A stretch of DNA of 64,000 nucleotides. Source: Valencia hispanica (taxonomy: Eukaryota > Chordata > Actinopteri > Cyprinodontiformes > Valenciidae). Shown in pieces: positions 21,271 to 31,735 of the stretch; positions within the stretch are counted from its first letter, which is position 1; each line of letters begins with the position of its first letter. The stretch lies in contig OY747705.1 of NCBI GenBank assembly GCA_963556495.2, positions 3,849,501 through 3,913,500 of the forward strand. Direction: 5' to 3'. Below the pieces are notes generated by a model. The model worked only from the letters and a program-made list of their open reading frames with translations, was not told where the DNA came from and did no database searches. Both the position numbers and the translations under genes were made by a program.

Positions 21271-23874
21271 CAGGGGCGTCACTAGAACTAATGCTGTACT
21301 GGGGCACACCTGGGGCACAAAGAATTCATGAGAGTGCGCAAAGTGCGCAAGAAAAAAAACATTCAGCACTTATTTATCATTTAAAAAAATAAAAGGTTCT
21401 TTAAAGTATTCAATCATATCAGACTATGTTCTTGTCTAGATCTTTGATTAACCACCTGAAATGTACTACGATAATCAGGGGCGGAGTGAGGCACTAAAAT
21501 CCACAGGGAAAATTCTGACCGCATTAGAGTAGTCAGATTTGAATTGCATTATCCAGCAAGAGAAGCCGAGCTTCTGAAACTCCAGTTTGGTTCGATTCCA
21601 GCCGAACTAAAGTGTATACATGCATTTTAAGTGCACGCACCTCATCCGCACTGTAAAGTCATCTGGGCATTTAGTTTTTAGTTATAAAAATCGCTATCTG
21701 TGTCTCCTGCAACCGCTGCTGTCGCTTTTCTCTCCTCTCCCACTCGCGCTCAGTAGCATCTCGTGCTCAGCAGCATCTCGCGCTCAGCAGCATCTTGCGC
21801 TCAGCAGCATCTTGCGCTCAGCAGCTGGGCACGCTGATAGCTGGTGTCGGGTTTCAAACCTTTTTTTCTCAGATTTCTTTCATAGAAACACCCACAAATG
21901 ACGCCAGTATTGAAGCTATATGTAGTGGACATCTAGTAGTACCAAGCAGTAACAGCACAAGGCAGTAGATTTAAAGAAAGGGGCTGTTTTATTCAGCAAT
22001 GCATTGCAACCCGCTACAGCACATAGGTGTTGATCCGCCATCATCTTCTCTACTCCTCAGAACCTGAGCGGGCGGAGCGGAGTAGGAGGTTGTGGCCCCG
22101 CCCAGTGGAGTTACTATGTAACAACTCAAGTCTTTTTTATCCAGCATTTTAACGTCTGCTACTGATTCACAGCCGTTTGAATGCAGAAATACTCAGAAAT
22201 ACAACTTTGAGCTTAATTTTCTCAAGATATGTCGTCTAGCATCATTGTGTAAGAACTTCTTCCCCACCTCCCACCCCCCCATTCTGAGCGCGTTTTTTCT
22301 CCTACGTAGGTCGTTTCATGCCAAGGTTAACATGGCTTTCAGTAGTACGACTTCGTCCAGTGTTCCTTCCAGTGATGAGGTTACTTTAGAAAACTACATT
22401 GCATTTAGTTATATAGTCAGATGTCTGCCGCGTCGCGAGTAGACAATCTCCCTCTGGCATTCGTCACGGTGCAACTGAGTGTAGCCAAAGCGCGAAAGGC
22501 GGAGGTAGATTTCCAGGAATGTCCCTCAACATGGATTCAGCCATTCGCGCGACTCGCGTATTCTGAATAGCAGATTCTACACTTATGAGAATACTTTCAT
22601 TAGTAGGTAGAAGTAATTACACATGAATGAGCACATATTTTTGAAAGAACAAAGGGGTTTTTGCTAAGAATTAACTGAAAAAAATACGCAATGTAGCTTA
22701 AATCATTGTGTGTGGGTCCTACATGTGTGTATATTGAGATGCATCTATGGACATGGGGATAAATATTAAATTTTTCTTTAACAGTAGTAACATAGGAGAG
22801 TTTTATTTTTGAAAATCTCATGAAAACCGATTTAAAAACATCCTGAATGTCTGTTGCTGCAGAAACTTAAACAGCAGCATGTGATCCTACTGATGGGCAA
22901 ACCTAGTGAGGAATATTGAACCAAAAATAAGAGACAATTTAAACAATCCAGTCCAGATTAGCTGCAGGTACATTATAAAATCAGAAACCTCTCTGTGGAA
23001 CTCCTCTAGTTGTTGCGTTTCCTTCGGTTGCGATGGTGAACGGAGGAGGCGGAGCACATCGGAGTATTGTCAGCTGCCTGGCTAACGTTAGCTTAGCAAT
23101 CAGATACCGTTTGTCTATGAAAAGAAATCCATGAGCAAACGTTAGCTGGATATTTGCACTTGAGTTGAACAACAGTTCGAGTATAACATGTTTGCTGCCG
23201 CAATGTTGACATGAGACGTATTTTACTGACCGGATTTGGACTGCAGTGGGGTGCTGGGCTTACGGTTGGATCCGGGAGGAAGAGCTAATGAGGTAAGCCG
23301 GCGTAGTGCGTCAAACACAGAGCGGTTGGTTATTTCTTACAGCTATAGCACTGAGCCCTGTTGTTGTTTTGTTTGCTAAAGTGAAGACAGATCTTAGAGT
23401 GTCTCCACAAACCTTCCATGATTGCGCAGTAACGCTAACACTTCTGGTGAATTCTTCTTCGTTGGTATTCGGCAGGTTCTTCTTCTGGTCAGCGGACTGG
23501 GAATGAAACTAGGAATCGAAATTTTAAAAATTTTACGATTCCGTGAGAATCGACATACGAGTCCCGGTTCCAATCGATGCTCGATTCTCGATGCCCAACT
23601 CTAAACATACACTCGGAAGAATCATTTGAATGATTTTCATTGGTTGTTGCATTCAATGTTGCAGAGGTATTTCCTGATTGGCTATTATGGCCCCTTTCAT
23701 TTTTGTTTTTTTTTATTGCCTGGTAAGTGACAGGCTCAGTCATGACTAAAGCAGGCACGGAGATGCGCCCATGAATGCCGTTTCCAGCGAGAGCAGCACT
23801 ATAATTTTACTGGGGCACATGAGACTTTTTCATAAGGCACGTGCCCCAGTGAATACGGTCTAGTAACTCCCCCG
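21271..23874. mobile_element. hAT element nested in Tc1
   Basis: Left end caggggcgtcactagaacta (21271), right end tagtaactcccccg (to 23874); the inverted similarity extends inward through ctggggcac. Flanks gttctacc (21263-21270) and gttctact (23875-23882) are an 8-base duplication with one mismatch. The 2604-base interior is a mosaic: a 17-base minisatellite (21747), a TTAA-type MITE end (21971), GC-richer stretches at 22020-22100 and 22980-23300, and a fragment of another terminus ending gatgcccaactcta (23588-23603). No transposase domain is readable. Confidence 0.75.
21747..21826. repeat. 17-base minisatellite
   Basis: Unit cgctcagcagcatcttg with variants: four full copies (21747, 21764, 21781, 21798) and a partial fifth from 21815. 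The first two copies differ by single bases, the last two are identical. It lies within the nested hAT. Confidence 0.9.
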
Positions 23875-24217
23875 GTTCTACTGACCTTTGAAACTGTGGT
23901 CCCAGCATCTTCATGTCATTGACCAGCTCCTCTCCAGTAGTTCTGGGCTGATTCCTCACCTTTTTTATCATCAGTGATACCCCACGAGGTGAGATCTTTC
24001 ATGGAGCCCCAGTCTGAGGGAGACTGACGGTCATCTTTAGCCTCTTCCATTTTCTATCAATTGCTCCAACAATTGATCTATTTTTACCAAGCTGCTTGGC
24101 AATTGCCGCGTAGCCCTTTCCAGCCCTTAGGAGGTCTACAATTTTGTCTCTGGTGTCTTTTGACAGCTCTTTGGTCTTGCCCATGGTAGTAGTTGGAGTC
24201 TGACTGACGGTGGGGTG

Positions 24218-25312
24218 TAGGGATGGGCATAATTAATCGACGATCGATTAATTGATCATTAAGAATTTAATCGATTACATTTTTTTACCGATCAATTAAC
24301 GCATGTTCTGTTGCGTAGTGTGAGTTTTGAAGGAATGCAATTAATTTTGCTATGTGGCATTAATTAAAAAAGTTTACTACACGAGGGCGATGACTGAAAA
24401 TAAAACCCACAGGCCGACTCAGTTTCTTGCAAGTTTCTGTGTATTTCAAAAGTAGCATTGTCATGAAGAGCTCGCAGCAAAGTGTTGCGTAGGACCATTT
24501 TGACAAAAAAAACAAACAAACAAACAAAAAAGTCTCGGTTCACTGTCAACACTGCGAAGCTGTGTATATGTAGGCTACTTGAACGCACTTCCAACCCTGG
24601 TTAAAAGCGGAGCATTCTGCTCTTGGTCTCAACCTAGCATCAAGTTGGTTTTAGCTCGGAGGAGCCCAGATGCACAACGAGCACAGAAACGTACTCACCA
24701 ATTACTTTCTGAGGGAGGCTCCGCCACCCCTGGATTGCACCCCTACAGACTGGTGGAAAATGAATCAAACAAGATTCCAGAGGGTTGCCAAGTTAGTACA
24801 GAGGTATGTGTATCACAGCGACGTCTGTCCCCTCACAGCAGGTGATCTCGACGCTGCAGGTCAGACGCAACAGCAGCTTTCACTTCTGACCCCAGCGCAT
24901 GTTAACATGCTCATCTTTCTCAACAAAAATCAGTAGACTGATGCTAAAGTTGTGTATAAGTTACGGTTTCTTTTTTTGTGTCTTTTTTACTCTGTTAATG
25001 AGCCTAATTCATTGTTAGGTACGCTGATCTCCCTCATCCTCTACTCTTTTTGCCAAATGTAACACAAAACTATCAGACCTATAAGTATTATATATATATT
25101 TTTATTAAGTTATTGTTTAACATGACTTTTTTTTTCACTTTCTTTTGGAGAAGAAAAATATGAGGAAACACGCTATTTTTCTATTCTCACTGCATTTTAA
25201 TATAGCCTATGAACACTGCATTTTAATATAAAAATATCAATGATTATTCGAAAATCGATCGTTAATCCTCCCGATGATCGATGAAGACAGTTTAATCGAA
25301 TGCCCATCCCTA
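24218..25312 (+). mobile_element. hAT element nested in the Tc1 leader
   Basis: Perfect 8-base target duplication gtggggtg at 24210-24217 and 25313-25320. Termini tagggatgggcat and atgcccatcccta are perfect inverted repeats, with further inward pairing through cgat-rich blocks. The 1095-base element holds a short coding relic at 24670-24936. Most of the transposase is deleted. Confidence 0.88.
24670..24936 (+). pseudogene. hAT transposase dimerisation-domain remnant
   Basis: Open frame of 88 codons. Residues 11-45 read LTNYFLREAPPPLDC and then DWWKMNQTRFQRVAKLVQRY, and the end reads LTPAHVNMLIFLNKNQ. These match the start and end of the hAT C-terminal dimerisation domain of ZBED-like transposases, including the conserved double Trp. 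The middle, where SVPSERVFS would normally stand, has decayed to DVCPLTAGDLDAAGQ. The N-terminal BED finger and catalytic core are absent. Confidence 0.7.
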
Positions 25313-25490
25313 GTGGGGTGGACAGGTGTCTTTAACGAGCTCAGACAGGTGCTACTAATTTAGATTAATAAGTGGAGTAGAGGGGTGGACTTTTTAAAGT
25401 CAGAGTAAACAGGTTTTTGAGAGCCAGAACTCTTGCTAATTGCCAGGTGTTCAAATACCTGTAGTAGATAAATACATTTCACTGAAATAT

Positions 25491-27000
25491 CGAGCTGTTG
25501 GTAATTGAAAAATATATTTTTTAGATCCAACTACTTTTTTTCTAATTTACTGCTAGCATTGTTACCAACATTAACCTCTAGCCTGGTCTTGTCGAATTAC
25601 AAATAGTGGCGCAGTTTGTGTTGAAGATTTGGCTACCTTGCGGGCTCACATGTGATTGGCTCTGGAACCAGACATTATGGAGGCTGTTGTTCCCCAACAG
25701 AACCAAATAGTGCAGTATAGCTGACATTAGTAAAGATTCCAAGAGTTAAGGTTACATGTGCCAATAACCTTCACAAACATCACTAAGACCACTGATGCAG
25801 TGTTAGCAATTAAGTTTCTGTTTACTGGGAGGAGAGCAGTTTGTTCATAGTAAAGGTTCTAAAAGATTCTGAGTCCAAAAGATCCAATCAAAAACAGGTT
25901 ACTTATCTTATTAGGTGAATTACATCCACTATTGATCAGCAGAACGGACTTTGACATCAGATTTAATTAGGTTTATTGTTCTTATAAATGAAAATACTTG
26001 TTTTTGTTAAGGGAAAAAGTGGAAGGATTGGAATCCTACAAAAACAGTCGCAGAGGTGTCAGCTGTACTTTCCTTATTGCATAAGAGAAGAATCTTAGAG
26101 CATCTGATTATGTCACTCAGCCACACTGATCACACAGCATGTGGCATCTGTCAGCTATCACCCATCAGCAGCCAACATTCTGCTCATACACAACCCGAGT
26201 TGCTTCACTGGCTAATGTAACACTGCGGCAATGCCATTCTCTAACCAGCAAAGCAGACAAAGAATTCCATGATTTATGCTAAGTTGCAACATTTTTCTTT
26301 AGTTGTAAGCTTCCAGAGGGGCTCACTCATTAATTACTTCAGGAGAACCGCTCATGGCGGTGAGGGACATATCATTACTCACATGTTCTTGGCTGATGCC
26401 GCGGTTTCATGTTAAATTCAATAGCATAAGCATGCATGAACAATTGCTTACACATGCACAGGCTTATATAGGGAGACCTTCTGCATGGTTCAGTTGTTAG
26501 TACATCTCTAGATTATATGCACTCTGGTGCCTAGTCCTCCATGTTCCATACAACAAAAAAACATAAATATTGTACATATCAGTGAATTTAATGTCACTTA
26601 AGTTTCATGATGGGTTGCTGTTGCGCACTTGGAGTAATTATGGTAGCTTGACCACTCCTCCCTGGGAATTTGCGCCGATGTTCCATGCTTTCTCTATTTT
26701 ATGCAGACAAGCTATCCCAGCTTTAATATGCTATGTAGGAAACTTTGGTAAATATTGATGGTTCTAGTCTGTGTTCACTGCATAAACTGTATTCACTATC
26801 AAATATATTTTATTTCACAGCTTTTACTATAACAATAGTGGGTTGTAAGATAGTTTTCACGCCGAAAAACAGTAAATAGTGTTAGTTTTCTAAAAAGGAG
26901 TCCTTTGGAGGTCAAATATGTGGCAAAAGTGTATTAAAATGAATATAAGAATTGTTTTGGAAGTTACAGTTCATCTTTTTTTCTGTCTCTAAGAATGCTT
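25491..27000. other. Non-coding stretch
   Basis: No recognisable element or gene. AT-rich, no long open frame with a domain. It includes the presumed left part of the Tc1 copy at 27063 on, whose left terminus I cannot identify. Confidence 0.5.
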
Positions 27001-27062
27001 AGAAAACACTAAAGTTTAAAACATTTTTGTCACAGTAAAAATCTACTTACATAGCCTCTTTT

Positions 27063-28061
27063 TGTGGACAGATCTGGCAATGGCGCTAATATCTGGCCAT
27101 AGCGCTCCTTCGGGTTGGTGGCAGGCAGTCAGATGTTGCACATGAACTTGGTGTGTCTCAAAGTGTCATCAGCAGACTTGCATCAAGACACAGAACTACT
27201 GGCAGAGTTCGTGACAGACCCAGGAGTAGAGCCCTACGAGTGACAGACCGCAAAAATGACCAGTACCTAAGGACATATGCACTCAGACATCGTCATGCAA
27301 CTGCCACACAGCTGCAGGCGCGTTTACGAGATGTGAGGGGTACTAGGGTTTCCAGGCAAACCATTCGCAACCGACTCCACCACTTTTGCTTGAATGCCAG
27401 ACAGCCGTTGCAGGTGACTCCACTGACACCAAGACACCACCTTGAACGTTTGTAGTGGGCACAAGACCATGTGACCTGGACAATGCAGCAGTGGTCTACC
27501 ATCCTGTTCACTGACGAGTGTCAGGTCACCTTGCACAGAAATGATGGTCGTCAGCGTTGCTGGAGAAGGCCAGGTGAGTGATACGCCGAGGTCAACATGG
27601 CCCCCAGGGTTAGCTTTGGTGGAGAAGGTGTAACAGTCTGGGCAGGCATCACCAGTCAGCGCAAAACTGATTTGGTTATTGTAGATGGCTCAGTCACTGC
27701 AAGTTCTTACCTCAGAGACATCATAGAACCCATCATCATTCCCCAATTTCACCAGCACACACCCAACTTTCTTTTAATGGATGATAATGCTCCACTACAT
27801 CGACTTCAGGAAATCGGAGTGCCTCATATGGTATGGCCAGCAATGTCTCCTGACCTGAACCCCATAGAGCATGTTTGGGACCAGCGGAAGCAGAGACTGG
27901 ATGTTCGTACCCCACCCCCACGTGACCTGGCAGAACTGCATGTAAAACTTGTTGTCCTGAGGCAATGCGTTCCACTCTTCCACATCATGAAGCTAGTGAG
28001 GAGCATGAGACGTCGCTGTCAAGCTGTCATTGCGGCATATGGTGGAAACACCCGCTACTGA
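27063..28061 (+). pseudogene. Tc1-type transposase with two in-phase stops
   Basis: A single phase runs from about 27123 to 28061. The N-terminal part reads RQSDVAHELGVSQSVISRLA (helix-turn-helix), VRDRPRSRALRVTDRKND, then SRQTIRNRLHHF. The catalytic part has TDECQVTLH (first Asp), MDDNAP (second Asp, residue 63 counted from 27597) and NPIEHVWD (Glu 91). Two stops interrupt: TAG at 27453 and TGA at 27579. Only 27 residues separate the second Asp from the Glu, where Tc1 enzymes have 34, so a 21-base deletion removed part of the core just after MDDNAPLH. The end GGNTRY is the normal C-terminus. Inactive but little decayed. Confidence 0.85.
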
Positions 28062-28264
28062 CATTGTCAATTTGTGTTATTTGGGGCTATCCTTGATATT
28101 GTCTACATTTTTGGGGTTATAAATATTACACTAATGAAAATGGTGTTTCTTCTCATTCATTATTAGTAATATTAAAATATACTTTTACTTATTTAATTAC
28201 AATTCAGACCAAATAGGAATAGCACACATGTAAATAAAAATATTCCTAACTTATTGTGTGTAGT
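28062..28264 (+). repeat. 3' flank and terminus of the Tc1 copy
   Basis: AT-rich 3' UTR ending aacttattgtgtgtagtgta (28245-28264), which resembles the solitary end at 7243-7262. The inverted partner on the left side is not recognisable. Confidence 0.4.
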
Positions 28265-28672
28265 GTAATTACTACAGTGACACCCCTGCATAATGCTGCA
28301 CAATGGATGTGCTTGCACTCATTGAAGATCAGCCACTGGCAGCATGTGGATGTGGGGAGCCAACATTTATTTTTGACCCCCTAATAATTTTTTGTGCAGA
28401 TAATACTTTATAAAAGTGGACTTAAAATGCATCTTTTCTGTCAGGATTTTAATATCTAGGAGTGCTGAAACTTATTACATTCTGCTATAATTTAGTTTTT
28501 ATTTGTTTTAATTAAATTTTATTCCAGTCTTGTTGTTTCTACAAGAAGTAATCATATAATTCAAACTCCATATTTTTTTTGTTCCTATTTGTTTTAGCGC
28601 TTGTGTATCTGCTTTTATTTTTTATTTTAATTGTTTTACTCTTGTTGTTACACATATTCCTTTTGCTAATAA

Positions 28673-28752
28673 TATTTTTGTCTTTTAATGTGAAGCACTT
28701 TGGTCACCCATTGGCTGAGTAAAGCTCTATATAGATAAACGTTAATTGATTG
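28673..28752 (+). repeat. LINE 3' tail with TTGA repeats
   Basis: Contains gtgaagcactttgg, gtaaagctctatatagataa and then a short ttgattgattt run. This is the layout of 3' tails of several fish CR1/L2-group LINEs and of SINEs that borrow them. No coding sequence remains. Confidence 0.45.
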
Positions 28753-29018
28753 ATTTGAAATAAAGCGGTTTTCTGTGCCTCCACTTGCCTCTTTCAGTTG
28801 CTTTCACTTTGTGCTTTTACTATGGTGCCATATCCTCTGCCTCTAGGTGCCACGGTTACCCGTGAACCGCCCCTTATCCGCTGGTTTAAGTCTATCCAGA
28901 ATATTCACTAGGCACTTTGCATTGACCGTTTATGGCGGAAAGTGGGGGTGTAGTGGCCGGGATGTGGTCCAAAATTACCTGAGTACAAATCTAGGGACAG
29001 TATGATTTATAAACGGGG
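28753..29018. other. Unassigned stretch between LINE tails
   Basis: About 265 bases with no gene or clear element; GC-richer around 28840-28950. Confidence 0.4.
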
Positions 29019-29189
29019 CCCAACCTCACGCCAATGACTGACGCAATCTGCTGGGATTCCTTAAATAGGAAACTTTTTAACTGATTGGAATGTTTGTATA
29101 AATGTATTGAAATGACTTCTTGTTAAGAGCCTTGAGATGACATCTGTTGTGAATCGGCGCTATATAAATAAACTGAAATGAATTGAATA
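29019..29189 (+). repeat. 5'-truncated L2 LINE 3' tail
   Basis: About 170 bases nearly identical to the 3' ends of the L2 copies at 54793-56238 and 57402-60330: cccaacctcacgccaatgac, ttaaataggaaactttttaa, then ggcgctatataaataaactg and GAATT repeats. Plus orientation. Heavy 5' truncation is normal for LINE insertions. Confidence 0.8.
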
Positions 29190-29234
29190 AAGCAAAAATT
29201 GTGTCCAGCCATGCGTACTCAAAGTTTGATAGAT

Positions 29235-30310
29235 CTGAATGCAGACTGACCATTGGGAGCGTAGAGAAATTTTCCGGTGGCCTGGCCACCAAAGAGGGCC
29301 CACTCAGTCAGGTGTGGTCGTGCTTGATTTTTAAATAAAGAATCCATCGTGTGGCTCATTAGGGCATTTACCCCGCTGGAGCTCACACAGGCGCAGCAAA
29401 GTTGGGCATAAACACACTCCATTTTCTCTTTTTGTGAGGGTGTCAAATCACTGCAGACACGACCCTCCTCCTCCCGCACCTTTAGCTTTAGAGGCTAAAT
29501 GGAGCGAGATCAACAGGCCAAGAGGAAAGGTGGAGAAACGAGGGAGAGAGTGGCCACAGCTGCAGCAAAGTGCTTTAAAATATCTGACATCATTGTCAGT
29601 AAGTAAAACAAAAGTTTTAAGTTATAACAAAGGATATTGGAAATCTTAGAATATGTTTAACACATAGACACATAATGTCACCTTGTATTATATTATTTAA
29701 CCATTTTTTTAACCAGGTAAAATTCCCTTAGATTAGACTAGATTAAGAGTATTTGTTGTATATGAACATAGCCAATGCATTAAAAAATCTCTTACTGAAT
29801 ATGAAAAGCTGAGATATGCGTGGCTTTTGGATGTTTCCTTACAAAAATGGAGAAGGGGGCAGTGTCAGCACTGTCAGCAGCACAAGTGCTGCAAGAGCTC
29901 CTGCGGTCACGGCTGTGCTGGACAGCAGTAGTGAGGAATCAGAGCAGGAACCTTCTAGTACAATTTAAGTTCAAACCAAACCTACAGGCAATGCTTTTAG
30001 AATAATTTGTGATTCACTTAAGATGATCAGTCTGCAATGAACTTTACAAACAAATTCATAACTAGTCTGGTACCTGTTAAAAATAGGATTAGTGTGAAGT
30101 TTAGGTGGATGATGGTGTAATATATTTTATTTCTGTTTATGTGATTTGTGTACAGGTTATTGCAGCAGAACAGAAATATTTATTTTGCAAGGAAAAGAAA
30201 CAGAAAAAGCTGTGTGTAGGCACTTGTGTAGCCTTTGTTTTATAATTTTACACTCTTACATCAGTAGCACCCGAAATTCCCGGCCTAAATTTTTGTCCCA
30301 GCCCCCCCTG
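29235..30310 (+). mobile_element. hAT element related to 1366-3651
   Basis: The left end (gcagactgaccattgggagc, then ttccggtggcctggcca) parallels the left end of the hAT at 1366 (tggactggccat, cccggtgggcc). The right end (ggcctaaatttttgtcccag, then ccccccctg to 30310) parallels ggccatttttgtcccagtcc. The first bases of the left terminus are degraded and no target duplication is visible. Carries the first exon 29499-29598. A later segment (29850-29968) reads GSVSTVSSTSAARAPAVTAV then LDSSSEESEQEPS in one frame and could be a second exon. Confidence 0.6.
29499..29598 (+). CDS. First exon of a ZMYM-type hAT transposase (paralogue)
   Basis: ATG 29499; reads MERDQQAKRKGGETRERVAT and then AAAKCFKISDIIV, up to a donor-like site (gtaagt at 29599). 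This is the same leader as in the exon at 1751-1912 (basic run, AAAKC, then the (I/L)TD or ISD motif). No stop is present. Downstream exons encoding the TTF finger and catalytic core are not found, so it is probably non-functional. Confidence 0.5.
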
Positions 30311-30627
30311 TTGGTAGCTGTTTCTTAAATTCACGTTAGTGAAGAAGCTCTAACAACATTGAACAGCTTCAGATGCAGAAGTTAAGGGAACTAGACTTTT
30401 GTCTTTGATTGTGATCTGGTTCACACTGTACGTGAGTCAAGGTAATTTGTTAACGTCTTTGATGGTATTTTAATATCACAGATAAAATTCAGCAGCCAAC
30501 AGCTTTTGCAAATGAAAGAGTCCTTCCTTTTATTTGCCAAAATATTGATAGTGGTTTTATAGTGATGGTGGCACCTTGCCTTTCTTTAAAGATCGTGTAA
30601 AGCTATCCAGGAGAAGTGGTAAAGGTA

Positions 30628-31735
30628 CAGTTGAAACCAGAAGTTTTCATACACCTAATAAAGAGACACATTCACCTTTTTTACCACATGGTCTGAAGTT
30701 AAATCAGACCAAACATCTCTCGTTTTAGATCAGAATAACCCAAATGATTTATATTTGCTATTGTTTTCTATATATCAGAGATTTATTTATTTATTATTGT
30801 CATAAAAACCAAAAGTTTACATACATTTCCTCAGTATTTGGTGGCATTGCCTTTTGAAGCATATGACTTGAGTTTTGAGTTTTCTTTCACAAGCTTCTGA
30901 CAATAGTTTGCTGGAGATGCATTCCTCTTGACAGAAATAGTAAAACTGGGTCAGGTTTGTAGGCCACATCACTCAAACGCACCTTTTCAGATCCACCCAC
31001 AATTCTCTGTTAGGTTCAGATTAGGGCTTTTTGATGGCCAGACAAAAACATTGACTTATTGTTCTTAAGCCATTTTGGAACCACTTTGGCTGTATGCTGA
31101 GGGTCATTTTCCATCTGGAAAACCCATTTGTAACTGAGCTTTAACTTGCCGACTGCTTTCTTTAGATGTTCCTTCAATATTTCCCTCATGTTGCCATTTA
31201 GTTTATGAAGCGTGCCAATTTCTCCTGCAGTAAAACAGCCTAACAACATGATGCTGCCACCCCCATACTTCTCAGTCGGGATGGTGTTCCCAGGCTTAAA
31301 AGCTTCCTCCTTTTCCTCCAAATGTAACGATGGTCATTATGGACAAACAATTCCACTTTTGTTTCATCGAACCACAGGACATGTCTCCAGAAATGAAGTT
31401 TTTTGTTCCTGCATGCTTTTGGAAACTGCTATTTTTATGTTTCTTATGCAATAACGGCTTCATCCTCTCTGAGTGGCCTTTCAGCCAATTTTTTTACGGG
31501 ACACGTTTCACAGTGGACTGTGACTATGTCTTATCAGCTTCATCCAGCATCTTCTTGAGGACTTTGATGTTTATCTCTGTGACAGAACCTGTCACCTTCC
31601 TGAGTGGTATGATGGTTGGGCATCAATCATGTATATCACATGTTGTGTATAATTGTTTGAACAGATAAATGCAACACCTTCAAACATGTGGAAATTGATG
31701 CCAAGGATGAACTAATTTGAACAATTGTTTTCTGC
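30628..31735 (-). mobile_element. Tc1-type element of the Sleeping Beauty-like terminus class, 3'-cut
   Basis: Left terminus cagttgaaaccagaagtttt (30628) preceded by TA, with an internal repeat-like caaaagtttacatacattt near 30810, the two-site layout of long-terminus Tc1 elements. Transposase lies on the minus strand. The sequence fades near 31735, before the helix-turn-helix and the second terminus, so the element is truncated on the right. Confidence 0.7.
31016..31668 (-). pseudogene. Tc1 transposase, catalytic half remnant
   Basis: The frame 31016-31321 reads EKYGGGSIMLLGCFTAGEIG, then GNMREILKEHL and WVFQMENDPQHTAKVVPKWL, which corresponds to the core around the second catalytic aspartate; here the Asp follows MEN (usually QQD-N type), so the acidic position looks altered. 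Upstream, to about 31668 on the minus strand, the codons covering the first aspartate region are readable only in shifted frames. The C-terminal WPxxSPDLNPIE block is replaced by LSGHQKALI, showing early decay. Confidence 0.65.

Larger units (their letters stand above)
19651..24184 (-). pseudogene. Tc1 transposase in three exploded pieces
   Basis: N-terminal piece 23999-24184: [20 protein letters not shown] with [13 protein letters not shown], the first helix-turn-helix. Middle piece about 20955-21270: [29 protein letters not shown], holding the first catalytic aspartate, and [14 protein letters not shown]-terminal piece 19651-19947: [20 protein letters not shown] with the last catalytic residue and a normal end. 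The N-terminal and middle pieces are parted by the 2.6 kb hAT and the middle and C-terminal pieces by the TTAA MITE, each at a clean target duplication. The region between the second aspartate and WPSQ is poorly readable. The cut-and-paste enzyme is dead in this copy. Confidence 0.82.
19468..25490 (-). mobile_element. Tc1-type transposon split by three nested elements
   Basis: Left terminus cagtgaagaacataagtatt at 19468 preceded by TA (19466-19467). Transposase runs on the minus strand. Three insertions interrupt it: TTAA MITE 20076-20950, hAT 21271-23874 and hAT 24218-25312. Removing them and their target duplications leaves about 1.4 kb, the usual Tc1 size. The right terminal repeat (after gtgttcaaatacctg, about 25450) is degraded, so the right limit is approximate. 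The left terminal repeat matches the right end of the Tc1 element at 38092-41773, so both belong to one family. Confidence 0.82.
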
